Below, piece after piece: positions 10,473-18,835 of a stretch of DNA of 35,479 bases. Below the pieces are notes generated by a model, which saw only the letters and a list, made by a program, of their open reading frames with translations, had not been told where the DNA came from and ran no database searches. Source of the DNA: VGEM01 sp033764265. Its GTDB lineage: Bacteria > Pseudomonadota > Alphaproteobacteria > Rhodospirillales > Rhodospirillaceae. The position numbers were made by a program, and so were the translations under genes. Position 1 is the stretch's first letter; the number at the start of each line of letters is the position of its first letter. The stretch lies in the NCBI GenBank assembly GCA_033764265.1, contig JANRJB010000077.1:1-35479 (forward strand), written 5' to 3'.

Positions 10473-10748
10473 ATGCAGTTTACTTGGGATTTGGCGAAAG
10501 CCGCCGCGAACATCGGCAAGCATGATGTGACGTTTGAAGAAGCCCAGACCTGCTTCTATGATGCACGACAAGTCGCCTTTTATGATCCCGATCATAGTGA
10601 TGATGAAGAGCGTGAACTGCTGATCGGGCACTCCAATCGGGGAAGATTGCTGGTCGTCAGTTACACGATCCGCGGACCGACAATTCGCCTCATCTCTGCC
10701 CGCAAGTCGACACGAACCGAAGCCAGGACCTATGCGCAAGGAATATGA
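10473..10748 (+). CDS. brnT: BrnT-family toxin
   Basis: Predicted ribonuclease toxin of a type II toxin-antitoxin pair; characterised BrnT is a RelE-fold RNase that blocks translation. 91 residues, the usual size. The family pattern is clear: FTWDLAKAAANIGKHDVTFEEA at residues 3-24, then a DPDHSDDEERELLIG block, LLVVSYTIRG, and IRLISARKSTRTEARTY at the end. It is followed by an overlapping small antitoxin-like gene, as in BrnT-BrnA operons. Base composition around it is visibly less GC-rich than in its neighbours, and it lies between two copies of the flavoprotein gene end, so it is likely acquired. No well-placed ribosome-binding site is evident before ATG 10473. Confidence 0.9.
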   Translation: MQFTWDLAKAAANIGKHDVTFEEAQTCFYDARQVAFYDPDHSDDEERELLIGHSNRGRLLVVSYTIRGPTIRLISARKSTRTEARTYAQGI

Positions 10749-10896
10749 TCTCAAGGCCCTGACGGTGAAGCGGCGTGGCCCATTGCCCGCGCTGAAAAAA
10801 GCCACGCGCCGCGAGACCACCGTTGCCGCTGTGAAAAAAGTCCTGCTGAAGGACCCGGATTTCATCCGCAAGGTCGCAGCGCACGTGAATCGGTAG
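10732..10896 (+). CDS. brnA: Short BrnA-like antitoxin
   Basis: 54 residues, starting inside brnT (overlap of 17 bases, +1 frame), which implies coupled translation. The start MRKEYDLKALTVKRRGPLPA resembles the N-terminus of BrnA and related antitoxins, the part that would contact the toxin. The rest is basic (KKATRRETT, KKVLLKDPDFIRKVAAHVNR) and does not show the ribbon-helix-helix DNA-binding segment of full-length BrnA, which is usually around 80-100 residues. It could be a minimal antitoxin, a truncated one, or a different small antitoxin family. The assignment rests mainly on its position after brnT and the N-terminal resemblance. Confidence 0.65.
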   Translation: MRKEYDLKALTVKRRGPLPALKKATRRETTVAAVKKVLLKDPDFIRKVAAHVNR

Positions 10897-10930
10897 CGAG
10901 ACTCCGCTTTTCGCTATGAACCAAACGCCG

Positions 10931-11030
10931 CGGGCCACAACGCCTACCGCTTCGCGCAAGGCACTCTGTTACAAGGACGGCTTCATCCCCAGCGTGAAGC
11001 AGCTGGTGGAGCGCATCGCCACCGGGTGGT
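10931..11030 (+). pseudogene. Direct repeat copy 2: remnant of the flavoprotein gene 3' end
   Basis: Matches 10234-10332 in two identical blocks of 30 and 61 bases around a 9-base diverged patch. Relative to copy 1 there is one extra base in the patch, so the frame of the first block does not run into the second. The second block still ends in Trp plus a stop, here TAA. There is no upstream coding region, so this is a fragment, not a gene. It ends 9 bp before the panD stop on the other strand. Confidence 0.92.
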
Positions 11031-11039
11031 AAACACCCC

Positions 11040-11579
11040 TTAGCGCGTCAGGTGCTTGCGGATGAATGCGTCGGCCTCGGCGGCGGAGAACCCGCGGGCG
11101 GTCAGATCGTCGCGGATGGCGCGAATATCGACCAGCGGATAATTCAGCACACCCGCCGTGCTGTTGGTCTGTTGATTGACGATGCGGAAGTCGAAATCTC
11201 GCGCGTCGCTCTTGAAGACCTCGTAGGCCAGGATCTGGTCGATCTCGTTGCCCGGTAAAAATGTCACCACCTTGGGCCGGTGCTGGTACAGGTCGGCCGG
11301 CGCCACCTCGCCGGCGGCGGCGATGATCAGCTCGTCGCCGCGCTGGCAGGTGCGCGCCGCCGCGCCGTTGAGCACGCAACAGCGCGACCCCGGCTCGCCG
11401 AAGATCACGTAGGTCGACAGCCGCGCGCCCGAATTCTTGTTCCACACCTCGACGAACTCGGTGGGGTAGATGCCGGCGGCCTGGCAGTGGTCGGGGTCGA
11501 GCGTGATGGAGCCGTGATAGTGCAGATCGGCGCCGGTCACGCGCAGCCCATGCAGTTTGGCGCGGATAACGTGAACCAT
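11040..11579 (-). CDS. panD: Aspartate 1-decarboxylase with a C-terminal extension
   Basis: Pyruvoyl enzyme that makes beta-alanine from aspartate for pantothenate and CoA. The proenzyme cuts itself between Gly and Ser, and the Ser becomes the pyruvoyl group. The site is LHYHGSITLD with Gly23-Ser24. Other key residues sit where expected with an offset of one from E. coli: Lys8, Arg53, Tyr57, Asn71 (LNGAAA). The core ends near residue 120. It is followed by about 60 residues (FKSDARDFDF to AFIRKHLTR) that ordinary PanD of about 126 residues lacks, and I do not recognise this tail. ATG 11579 is chosen because the family N-terminus begins there; an upstream extension of the frame is spurious. 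Confidence 0.88.
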   Translation of the reverse strand: MVHVIRAKLHGLRVTGADLHYHGSITLDPDHCQAAGIYPTEFVEVWNKNSGARLSTYVIFGEPGSRCCVLNGAAARTCQRGDELIIAAAGEVAPADLYQHRPKVVTFLPGNEIDQILAYEVFKSDARDFDFRIVNQQTNSTAGVLNYPLVDIRAIRDDLTARGFSAAEADAFIRKHLTR

Positions 11580-11789
11580 GGAGGTGTCCTGATCCGGAAC
11601 GGGCGTGGCCCGCCGTGTGCGGTGCAGCGGGGATTTGTGGCGGCGCACAATACTCCCGTTCAGCGCCGCGCCAACAGGGCCAAAGGCACAGCCGCCACCC
11701 GCGGTGCCGCTCTGTTCTCCTGCGGCCGCCAAGGCCTTGCTTGCCGTGCATGGCAGCTAGACGGTAACTTGGCAGCGGCGGAACAGAGC

Positions 11790-12341
11790 ATGAACAGAAC
11801 CGGGCCCCACACCCTGAACCCACTGGGCGAGCGCGTGCGCGGCGATCCGTCGCGGTCGCGCGGGTCGTCCGGCGGCCGACCGACCACGCGGCCATGGGCG
11901 GGCGCGTTGGCGGACGACCCGGCGGCCATCACCGAAGGCGTGACACGCGGGGTGAGCCGGTGGCTGGAAGACAGCGGGTTCACCACGCTGCGCGAATTCA
12001 AGCTGGGCACCGGCCGGCGCGCCGACGTGGTCGGGCTGTCGGCCGACGGCACCATCGTTATGGTCGAAGTGAAGAGCACGCCCAACGATTTCCGCAGCGA
12101 CGTGAAATGGCTGGAATACGTGCCCTACTGCGATGCGTTTTCGTTCGCCGTGCCGCCGCAATTTCCTTGGCAGATCCTGCCGGCCGATTGCGGCGTGGTG
12201 ATCGCCGACGCCCATTCGGCCACGGTGGCGCGCCAGGCCAAGGTGACGCGGCTGCACGCCGCGCGCCGCCGTGCGCTCACCTTGCGCTTCGCCCTGTTGG
12301 CCGGGCAGCGCTTGACCATGGTGCTGGACCCGCGCGGATAG
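11790..12341 (+). CDS. mmcB: MmcB-family DNA repair protein
   Basis: Member of a family (DUF1052) found mainly in alphaproteobacteria and linked in Caulobacter to survival of mitomycin C damage. 183 residues from ATG 11790. The conserved core runs from about residue 50: TRGVSRWLEDSGFTTLREF, then TGRRADVVGLSADGTIVMVEVKST. The D-x(n)-E-x-K arrangement (Asp of RADVV, EVK) resembles the active site of PD-(D/E)XK nucleases, which is an inference. WLEYVPYCDAFSFAVP and ILPADCGVVIAD complete the family pattern. The first 45 residues are Arg/Pro-rich and probably disordered. The frame is open back to 11280, but that part is antisense to panD. Confidence 0.87.
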   Translation: MNRTGPHTLNPLGERVRGDPSRSRGSSGGRPTTRPWAGALADDPAAITEGVTRGVSRWLEDSGFTTLREFKLGTGRRADVVGLSADGTIVMVEVKSTPNDFRSDVKWLEYVPYCDAFSFAVPPQFPWQILPADCGVVIADAHSATVARQAKVTRLHAARRRALTLRFALLAGQRLTMVLDPRG

Positions 12342-12376
12342 GCCAGTCTATCCGCACGACACTATCCGCATGATAG
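12334..12376. terminator. Two hairpins between convergent mmcB and lipoprotein genes
   Basis: Hairpin 1 has arms GCGGATA (12334-12340) and TATCCGC (12349-12355) and includes most of the mmcB TAG stop. Hairpin 2 has CTATC (12362-12366) and GATAG (12372-12376) and includes the stop of the gene on the other strand. No long T-tract is present. They are placed as a two-way terminator would be, but function is inferred. Confidence 0.4.
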
Positions 12377-12787
12377 GCCGATGATCCGGTCCAGGCCGTC
12401 GAGTTCGATGTTCACGCGGTCGGCGACCTGTTCCTGGGTCAGCCGGTCGCCCGGCCGGACGACGCGGTATGGCGGCACCAGGCGTTCCTCGCGCACGTAT
12501 TGGCCCATGGCCGGCGGCGGCGCGCCGCGCGCCACGAAGGTCATGCCCAGCGCCGGCACCAGCACATGGCCGCGGCAGCCGACCAGGTATTCAGGCAAAA
12601 CGGGCTGACGGATGCGCGCCTCGGGCAGCGGGTTGACGTTGGGCTTGGGCTGGATCGGCGGCAAGAGCTGACCGTTGGCGCCGCAGCCGGCCAGCAGCAC
12701 AGCCAGCGCCACCGCCAGCAACGCGATGACGATATCGCGCATCGGCGTGTCGTGCGGATCGATCCCGGACGCGTGACGGTCGGTCAT
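12362..12787 (-). CDS. Lipoprotein with peptidase-inhibitor I78-like C-terminus
   Basis: 141 residues. A lipoprotein signal peptide is clear: a hydrophobic run IALLAVALAVLLAGC with lipobox LAGC, so the mature protein would start at Cys35. The C-terminal 35 residues (YRVVRPGDRLTQEQ, then ADRVNIELDGLDRIIGLSCG) resemble the I78 family of serine-protease inhibitors, whose hallmark is RxNxxxD followed by a terminal CG. The middle is Pro-rich. ATG 12787 overlaps the hldE stop in an ATGA arrangement with AAGG upstream; ATG 12742 would give a shorter signal peptide and cannot be excluded. A protective role against periplasmic proteases is inference only. Confidence 0.75.
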   Translation of the reverse strand: MTDRHASGIDPHDTPMRDIVIALLAVALAVLLAGCGANGQLLPPIQPKPNVNPLPEARIRQPVLPEYLVGCRGHVLVPALGMTFVARGAPPPAMGQYVREERLVPPYRVVRPGDRLTQEQVADRVNIELDGLDRIIGLSCG

Positions 12788-14271
12788 TGGCCTTGCGCCC
12801 TTTTCAGCGCGGCGATGGTGGCGGTGGTGGAGAACGACGGCACCAGGTCGGCCAAAAGCACGCGGCCGCCGTAGCTTTCGACGACATCGGCGCCGACCAC
12901 GGTGGCGCGCGAATAATCCGCGCCCTTGACCAGCACGTCGGGCCTGAGCGCTGTGATTTCATCGATTGGCGTGTCGCCATCGAAGATCAGCACCAGGTCG
13001 ACGCTGGCCAGCGAGGCCATCACGGCGGCGCGGGCGGCCGCGCCCTGCACCGGCCGGCCTTCGCCCTTCAGGCGGCGCACCGACGCATCGCTGTTGAGGC
13101 CGACGATCAGCCGGTCGCACGCGGCGCGGGCCTGCGCCAGCAGCGCGACGTGACCAGGGTGCAGTAGATCGAAGCAGCCGTTGGTGAAGCCCACCTTGAG
13201 GCCGCGGGCGCGCCAGTCCTCGGCCTTGCGTGCCGCGCCGGCGAGATCGGTGAATTTCTGCTCCGCCAGCGCCAGGTCGCGATGCAGCAGGGCGGCGCCG
13301 ATGTCGTGCGCGGTGGCGACCGCGGTGCCGCGGCGGGCCACCACCACGCCGGCGGCTGTGTTGGCGATGCGCGCGCCATCGATCAGCGGCACGCCGGCCG
13401 CCAGCGCGACCGCCAGCGTGGCTGCGACCGTGTCGCCAGCGCCGGTGACGTCGGCCACTTCGCGCGTCTCGGCGGGCAGGTGCACCACCAGGCCATCGCG
13501 CACGACGACCGACATGCCCTCGCCCGAACGGGTGACCAGCACCGCGCCCGCGCCGATCTCGGCGCAGAGCGTGCGCGCCGCATCGACCAGCTGCGGCACG
13601 GTATCGACCGCGAGGCCGGTGGCTTCGGCGAGTTCCTGGCGGTTCGGCGTGATGACATCGGCGCCGCGGTAGCGGCCGTAATCGCTGCCCTTGGGGTCGA
13701 CGATCACCGGTTTGTTGTGGGCGCGGGCGGCGGCGATGATGCGTGCGGCCAGCGTGCCGTTGAACACGCCCTTGCGATAGTCCGACAGCATCACCGCGTC
13801 GCAGCCTGGCACCTGTTCCACCGCGGCGCGGGCTAGATCGTCTTCGTCGGCGGGGTCGAGCGCGGTCACGGTTTCGCGGTCGGCGCGCAGCAGATGATGC
13901 CCGTCGAGGCTGAAAAATCGATTCTTGATGGTGGTTTCGCGGCCGCGCGCGACGCGGATGAACGGTTCCACCGTGGCCATGGCCGCCAGCATCTCGATGA
14001 CTTCGCGCCCGGCGCGGTCCTCGCCGATCACCGCCACCAACGCCGGCGCCGCGCCCAGCGCAACCAGGTTGCGCACCACGTTGCCCGCCCCGCCCAGGTC
14101 GCGGGTCTCGCGCACGATGCGGAGCACCGGCACCGGGGCCTCCGGCGAGATGCGCCGCACCTCGCCGAAGATCGAGCGGTCTTCCATCACGTCGCCCACG
14201 CACAGCACGCGACGGCCGGCGAAACCGACCAGGTGTTGTGCAAGCGCGGGCGTGGGTTTGGATGTCGGCAC
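12784..14271 (-). CDS. hldE: Bifunctional heptose-7-phosphate kinase / heptose-1-phosphate adenylyltransferase
   Basis: Makes ADP-heptose precursors for the lipopolysaccharide inner core. 495 residues, GTG start. The N-terminal half is a PfkB/ribokinase-type sugar kinase (VLCVGDVMEDRSIFGEVRRI, ETRDLGGAGNVVRNL, and near residue 270 the ATP/anion-hole motif DVTGAGDTVAATLA). The C-terminal part from about residue 350 is a cytidylyltransferase-like nucleotidyl domain (VGFTNGCFDLLHPGHVALL with the HxGH motif, then GLNSDASVRRLKGEGRPV). The length matches the fused enzyme of E. coli (RfaE). It lies 8 bp after the UDP-glucuronate decarboxylase gene and overlaps the lipoprotein gene by 4 bp, so the three probably form one operon. 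Confidence 0.96.
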   Translation of the reverse strand: MPTSKPTPALAQHLVGFAGRRVLCVGDVMEDRSIFGEVRRISPEAPVPVLRIVRETRDLGGAGNVVRNLVALGAAPALVAVIGEDRAGREVIEMLAAMATVEPFIRVARGRETTIKNRFFSLDGHHLLRADRETVTALDPADEDDLARAAVEQVPGCDAVMLSDYRKGVFNGTLAARIIAAARAHNKPVIVDPKGSDYGRYRGADVITPNRQELAEATGLAVDTVPQLVDAARTLCAEIGAGAVLVTRSGEGMSVVVRDGLVVHLPAETREVADVTGAGDTVAATLAVALAAGVPLIDGARIANTAAGVVVARRGTAVATAHDIGAALLHRDLALAEQKFTDLAGAARKAEDWRARGLKVGFTNGCFDLLHPGHVALLAQARAACDRLIVGLNSDASVRRLKGEGRPVQGAAARAAVMASLASVDLVLIFDGDTPIDEITALRPDVLVKGADYSRATVVGADVVESYGGRVLLADLVPSFSTTATIAALKRAQGQ

Positions 14272-14279
14272 GGCGATCC

Positions 14280-15227
<948 letters not shown>

Positions 15228-15306
15228 AACCCCTCCGCTTCAGCGCCGGATTCGCCCGGCCGACGGCTGGCTTGCGGCGACCGCCGCTCCAAACCTGTTC
15301 CGCACG

Positions 15307-15331
15307 CTATTTGTTAATCTTTTCCAAATAG
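15307..15331. promoter_or_regulatory. Candidate operator in a divergent intergenic region
   Basis: Perfect inverted repeat CTATTTG (15307-15313) and CAAATAG (15325-15331) with an 11-base AT-rich spacer, in otherwise GC-rich DNA. It lies 80 bp before the UDP-glucuronate decarboxylase start and 144 bp before the first EAL-like gene, which are transcribed away from each other. It could be a regulator site or a stem-loop. No matching promoter boxes were found with confidence. Confidence 0.35.
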
Positions 15332-15474
15332 TTACCATGGCCAGATGCGGACCTCGGCGGCCATTCGGCGCTGGATTGGCCCTGATCGAGCCGCTATGAA
15401 CACACGGACCGGGCCGCGGCGAGGCATGTGGCCCGGGCCGGTCCCTTGTTCCGCCGTCGGAGACACCCGCGCGC

Positions 15475-16713
15475 ATGTACGGCCAAGGCGCCAGAGGTTA
15501 CCAGGAAGGGCTGCTGGTCGACACCATTGACCGCATCCGGCGCAATCCGGAGGGGCGCAAGGTGGTGCACGTGCGCCTGTCGCAGCTCTTGCCGGCCAAT
15601 CGCACCGCCGTGCGCATCAAGATCATCGCGCGCATGTTCCGCACCCTGGAAAGCGGCCGCCACGTGCAGCTGTTCCAGATCAGCAACGACGACCTGGTGC
15701 TGATCGTCAGCCCGTCCGGCCAGCGCGACGTGAACAACATCTGCGACCGCATTCGGACGATTTTCGAGAATGACCCGATCACCGCCATCCCGCCGGGCGG
15801 CCAGGACCGCTTCGTGTTGTGGTTCGACCTGAGTCTTGACGCCCAGCTGGCGATCCACACCGCCCAGCAGCTCAAGCAGATGGCGCAGAAAATGCCGCCG
15901 CGCAACGACGCGGCGGCGTTGCCGCCGCTGACGCCGGCGACGCTGGACGACATCCAGAAGAAGTTGGCGCACATCAACGTCATTCCGTTCGTGCGCGACC
16001 AAGTGGCCTGCCGGGTCAACCCGGCGACGTACGAAGCGCAGATCGAGTTCTATGAATTCTTTCTATCGGTCGGCGATATCCAGCGCCAGATCGCGCCACG
16101 GCTGAACATTCTGGGCGACCGCTGGCTGTTCCAGGATCTCAGCCGCACGATGGACATGCGCATGCTGGAGGTGGTGGTGCACGCGCCCCACGCCCGCGGC
16201 GTACCGGCCATAAGCCTGAACCTGAACCTCGAGACCGTAACCACGCCGGTGTTCGCCGCATTTCTGGAGCGCATCGAGCCCGGCCAGCGCATCATTGTCG
16301 AGGTGCAGGCCATTGATGTGCTGACCAACCTGTCGCTGTACGGCGACGTCAAGGGGGCGTTGTCGGAACTGGGCCACGCTGTGCTGATCGACGGCCTGAC
16401 GCCCGCGACCCTGAAGCACCTGGACGTGACGCATCTGCAGCCCGACTACGCCAAGCTGATCTGGGCGCCGGAACTGACCGACATGATGGATCCGTCCAGT
16501 GATCGATCGGCGGCGTTCGTGATCAAGCAGGTCGGCGCCGAGCGCATCGTTTTGTCGCGCTGCGATTCCCAGGACGCGCTGGCCTGGGGCGTGAAATCCG
16601 GCATTCACGTGTTCCAGGGCCGCTTCCTGGATGCCTTCGGCAAGCCGGGGCGCAAGCGCGCCAGGCCGGGGCCGCAGGCCGGCGCCGGCGCCGCGCCGGC
16701 ACGTCAGGCCTAG
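15475..16713 (+). CDS. Divergent GGDEF/EAL-like protein, paralogue 1
   Basis: 412 residues with no signal peptide or membrane segment, so probably cytoplasmic. Residues about 28-135 look like a shortened GGDEF-type fold without the GGDEF motif. Residues about 165-390 follow the EAL phosphodiesterase fold: SLNLN (247-251) for the usual NxS strand, IVEVQ (274-278) for the LEITE strand, FQGR (380-383) for the final QG. Catalytic positions are changed: DGLT (306-309) replaces DDFGTG, KLIW (327-330) replaces KID, RCDS (362-365) replaces AEGVE, and EFFLS (194-198) stands where EAL is expected. Normal c-di-GMP hydrolysis is therefore unlikely; nucleotide sensing or scaffolding is possible. The C-terminus is a basic Ala/Gly/Arg tail. 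The domain call is by eye, moderately sure. Confidence 0.62.
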   Translation: MYGQGARGYQEGLLVDTIDRIRRNPEGRKVVHVRLSQLLPANRTAVRIKIIARMFRTLESGRHVQLFQISNDDLVLIVSPSGQRDVNNICDRIRTIFENDPITAIPPGGQDRFVLWFDLSLDAQLAIHTAQQLKQMAQKMPPRNDAAALPPLTPATLDDIQKKLAHINVIPFVRDQVACRVNPATYEAQIEFYEFFLSVGDIQRQIAPRLNILGDRWLFQDLSRTMDMRMLEVVVHAPHARGVPAISLNLNLETVTTPVFAAFLERIEPGQRIIVEVQAIDVLTNLSLYGDVKGALSELGHAVLIDGLTPATLKHLDVTHLQPDYAKLIWAPELTDMMDPSSDRSAAFVIKQVGAERIVLSRCDSQDALAWGVKSGIHVFQGRFLDAFGKPGRKRARPGPQAGAGAAPARQA

Positions 16714-16724
16714 GCGAGGCGCCC

Positions 16725-17981
16725 GTGTCCGACGCCGCCGACACCCCCGACTTCCTGCAAACCCACCCCCTGGGCGAGAGCCACGAGCATCGCCTGCTGG
16801 AGGATCTGCGCGCCATCATGGCCGCCCCGGCCAGCCGCGGGCTGATCCGGCTGCACCTGTCGCGGCTGCAGCCGTCCAATCGCGACGCGGCCGGTTTGCG
16901 CGCGGCCGAGACGGCGTTCGAGGAATTGACGCGGGTGCGCGCGGCCCGGCTGTACCGGCTGCGCAGTTCGGATCTGATGGTCATGTTCGAGCTGGGCGAG
17001 CAGATGACCATCGAGAAGTGCGTGATGAAGTTGTTGCGGCTGTGGGGCGCCGATCCGCTGCTGGTCAAGTTCAAGATGGATCCGCGCAAGAACCGGCTGA
17101 CCAGCTGGTTCGATCTGTCCGCCGAGTACGGCAAGGTGCTGCAGTTCGCCGAACGCCAGGTGGGCAGCGATCAGCAGCGCCACAAGGCGCTGCCCGACTT
17201 GGTCGCCGAGCACGAAGCCGCGCGCGCCAGCCGCGAGCGCGGACAGCCGATGACGCCCCTGGGCCTGGGCCGGGCCGAGGAGGCCCTGGCGCGGGTCGAC
17301 CTGTCGAGCTTCACCCGCCGCCAGCCGGTGTGCGCGTTCGTCGACGCGGGCAAGACCGAGACGGTGTTCACCGAAGTGTTCGTGTCGATCGGCGATCTGC
17401 GCGAAACGCTGATGCCGGGCACCGACTTCACCGCCAATCCATGGCTGTTTCAGCACCTGACACAGACGCTCGACCGCCGGGTGATGGCGCAGATGGCCCG
17501 CCGCGAGGATCGCACGCTGATGCGCGAGGGGTTCAGCGTCAACCTGAACGTGGCCACGCTGCTGTCGGAGGACTTTCTCGAGTTCGACGACGATTTCACC
17601 CAGGGCGCCACCGAAGTGGTGATCGAACTGCGGCTGGAGGACATTTTCTCCGATCTGCCGTCGTTCATTTTCGCCCGCGACTTCGTGCACGAACGGGGCT
17701 ACCGGATTTGCGTGGACGGATTGACCGCCAGCACCTACCCCTTCGCCGACGCCAACCGCTTGAACGTGGCGTTCACCAAGCTGGCCTGGACGCCGGACCT
17801 GGCGGCGATGATCGGCACGCCGCGCGGCGAGGCGCTGCGCGCGATGATCCGCGAGCGTCGGCGCGGCCGGGCGATCCTGGCGCGCTGCGATTCCGACGTG
17901 GCGGTGCGCATCGGCCAGCAGCTGGGCATCACGCTGTTCCAGGGCCGTTACATCGACTCGCTGCGCCGCGAGAAATATTGA
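16725..17981 (+). CDS. Divergent GGDEF/EAL-like protein, paralogue 2
   Basis: 418 residues, GTG start 12 bases after the stop of paralogue 1, so probably co-transcribed. It aligns with that protein throughout: HLSRLQPSNRD (44-54) with RLSQLLPANRT, SWFDLS (127-132) with LWFDLS, NPWLFQHLTQTLDRR (238-252) with DRWLFQDLSRTMDMR. It carries the same changed sites: SVNLN (271-275), DGLT (331-334), KLAW (352-355), RCDS (387-390), FQGR (405-408), and TEVFVS (216-221) at the EAL position. Sharing identical replacements after wide divergence elsewhere argues for selection rather than decay. No membrane segment is seen. An EAL-like fold is likely; activity is unknown. Confidence 0.62.
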   Translation: MSDAADTPDFLQTHPLGESHEHRLLEDLRAIMAAPASRGLIRLHLSRLQPSNRDAAGLRAAETAFEELTRVRAARLYRLRSSDLMVMFELGEQMTIEKCVMKLLRLWGADPLLVKFKMDPRKNRLTSWFDLSAEYGKVLQFAERQVGSDQQRHKALPDLVAEHEAARASRERGQPMTPLGLGRAEEALARVDLSSFTRRQPVCAFVDAGKTETVFTEVFVSIGDLRETLMPGTDFTANPWLFQHLTQTLDRRVMAQMARREDRTLMREGFSVNLNVATLLSEDFLEFDDDFTQGATEVVIELRLEDIFSDLPSFIFARDFVHERGYRICVDGLTASTYPFADANRLNVAFTKLAWTPDLAAMIGTPRGEALRAMIRERRRGRAILARCDSDVAVRIGQQLGITLFQGRYIDSLRREKY

Positions 17982-18098
17982 CGCGCGCGCAAGACCGCCG
18001 CAGGCTCGCCACGCCACAGTTGCCCAAATCCCGACACGGGCGGGTCGCAATTGCGGGCGACGATGACGGGTGCCGCTGACGCGAACTGGAGGATCACC

Positions 18099-18821
18099 AT
18101 GACCAAGCGGATTTCACGGCGCGGCGTTGGTATGGGGCTGGCCGGGCTGGCGGCCCTGTCGGCGGCGACCTCGGTGCGCGCCGACGACGTGATGGATGCG
18201 CGCCACGTGCTCGATGAGGCGGCCATCACGGTCGAGCGGGTGCGCGCCGAGCAGAAATCCTCGGCCACCATGGACGACTACCTGGCGCGGTCGAAGGGCG
18301 TGATGATTATTCCGTCCTACTACAAGGCCGGCTTCATCCTGGGCGGCTCCTATGGCGACGGCGTGCTGCTCAAACGCATGATCGACGGCGGCGGGTTCGG
18401 CGACCCGGCATTCTACCGCATGACGGCGGGCAGCATCGGCCTGCAGGCCGGCATGCAGTCGGCGGCGGTGGTGTTCATGATCCTGACCGACAAGGGCATG
18501 GACGCCATGCTGAACGACGAGTTCAAGATGGGCGCCAACGTCGGCATCTCGGTGGGCTCGCTGGGCGCGGGCGCCGAAGCCGCCACCACCACCAACGTCG
18601 GCAACGACATCGTCGCCTACTCGGTCAACGCCGGTCTGTTCGCCGGCGGCGCGCTGGAAGGCGCGGTGATCAAGCCGCGCAAGGACTGGAACGCGGCCGT
18701 CTACGGCGTCGGCAACGACGACCCGCGGGTCATCGTCGAACGCAACCAGCTGCGCACCGCGCAAACGCTGAAGGATGCGCTATCCAAGAATGTTTATCCG
18801 GCAATACCCGGTATTCCATAG
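18099..18821 (+). CDS. Exported SYLF/Ysc84-domain protein
   Basis: 240 residues. The N-terminus is a signal peptide with a twin-arginine (MTKRISRRGVGMGLAGLAAL) and a likely cut after SVRA, so Tat export is possible. The mature part fits the SYLF lipid-binding family: an SKGVMIIPSYYKAGFILGGSYGDGVLL-like opening, then YRMTAGSIGLQAGMQSAAVVFMI, KMGANVGISVGSLGAG, and AYSVNAGLFAGGALEGAVI. Bacterial members are mostly of unknown function; eukaryotic SYLF binds phosphoinositides. ATG 18099 is chosen over an upstream in-frame ATG (18051) because GGAGGA precedes it and the signal peptide begins there. It follows the EAL-like pair by 117 bp and may or may not share their transcript. Confidence 0.87.
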   Translation: MTKRISRRGVGMGLAGLAALSAATSVRADDVMDARHVLDEAAITVERVRAEQKSSATMDDYLARSKGVMIIPSYYKAGFILGGSYGDGVLLKRMIDGGGFGDPAFYRMTAGSIGLQAGMQSAAVVFMILTDKGMDAMLNDEFKMGANVGISVGSLGAGAEAATTTNVGNDIVAYSVNAGLFAGGALEGAVIKPRKDWNAAVYGVGNDDPRVIVERNQLRTAQTLKDALSKNVYPAIPGIP

Positions 18822-18835
18822 ATAAAATAACTGGA

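Noticed and set aside
10428..10959. Minus-strand open frames opposite brnT/brnA
   Set aside because: The plus strand encodes a clear BrnT; the minus-strand translations match nothing I know.
11280..11789. Upstream extension of the mmcB reading frame
   Set aside because: Antisense to panD; the family's core and a normal length are obtained from ATG 11790.
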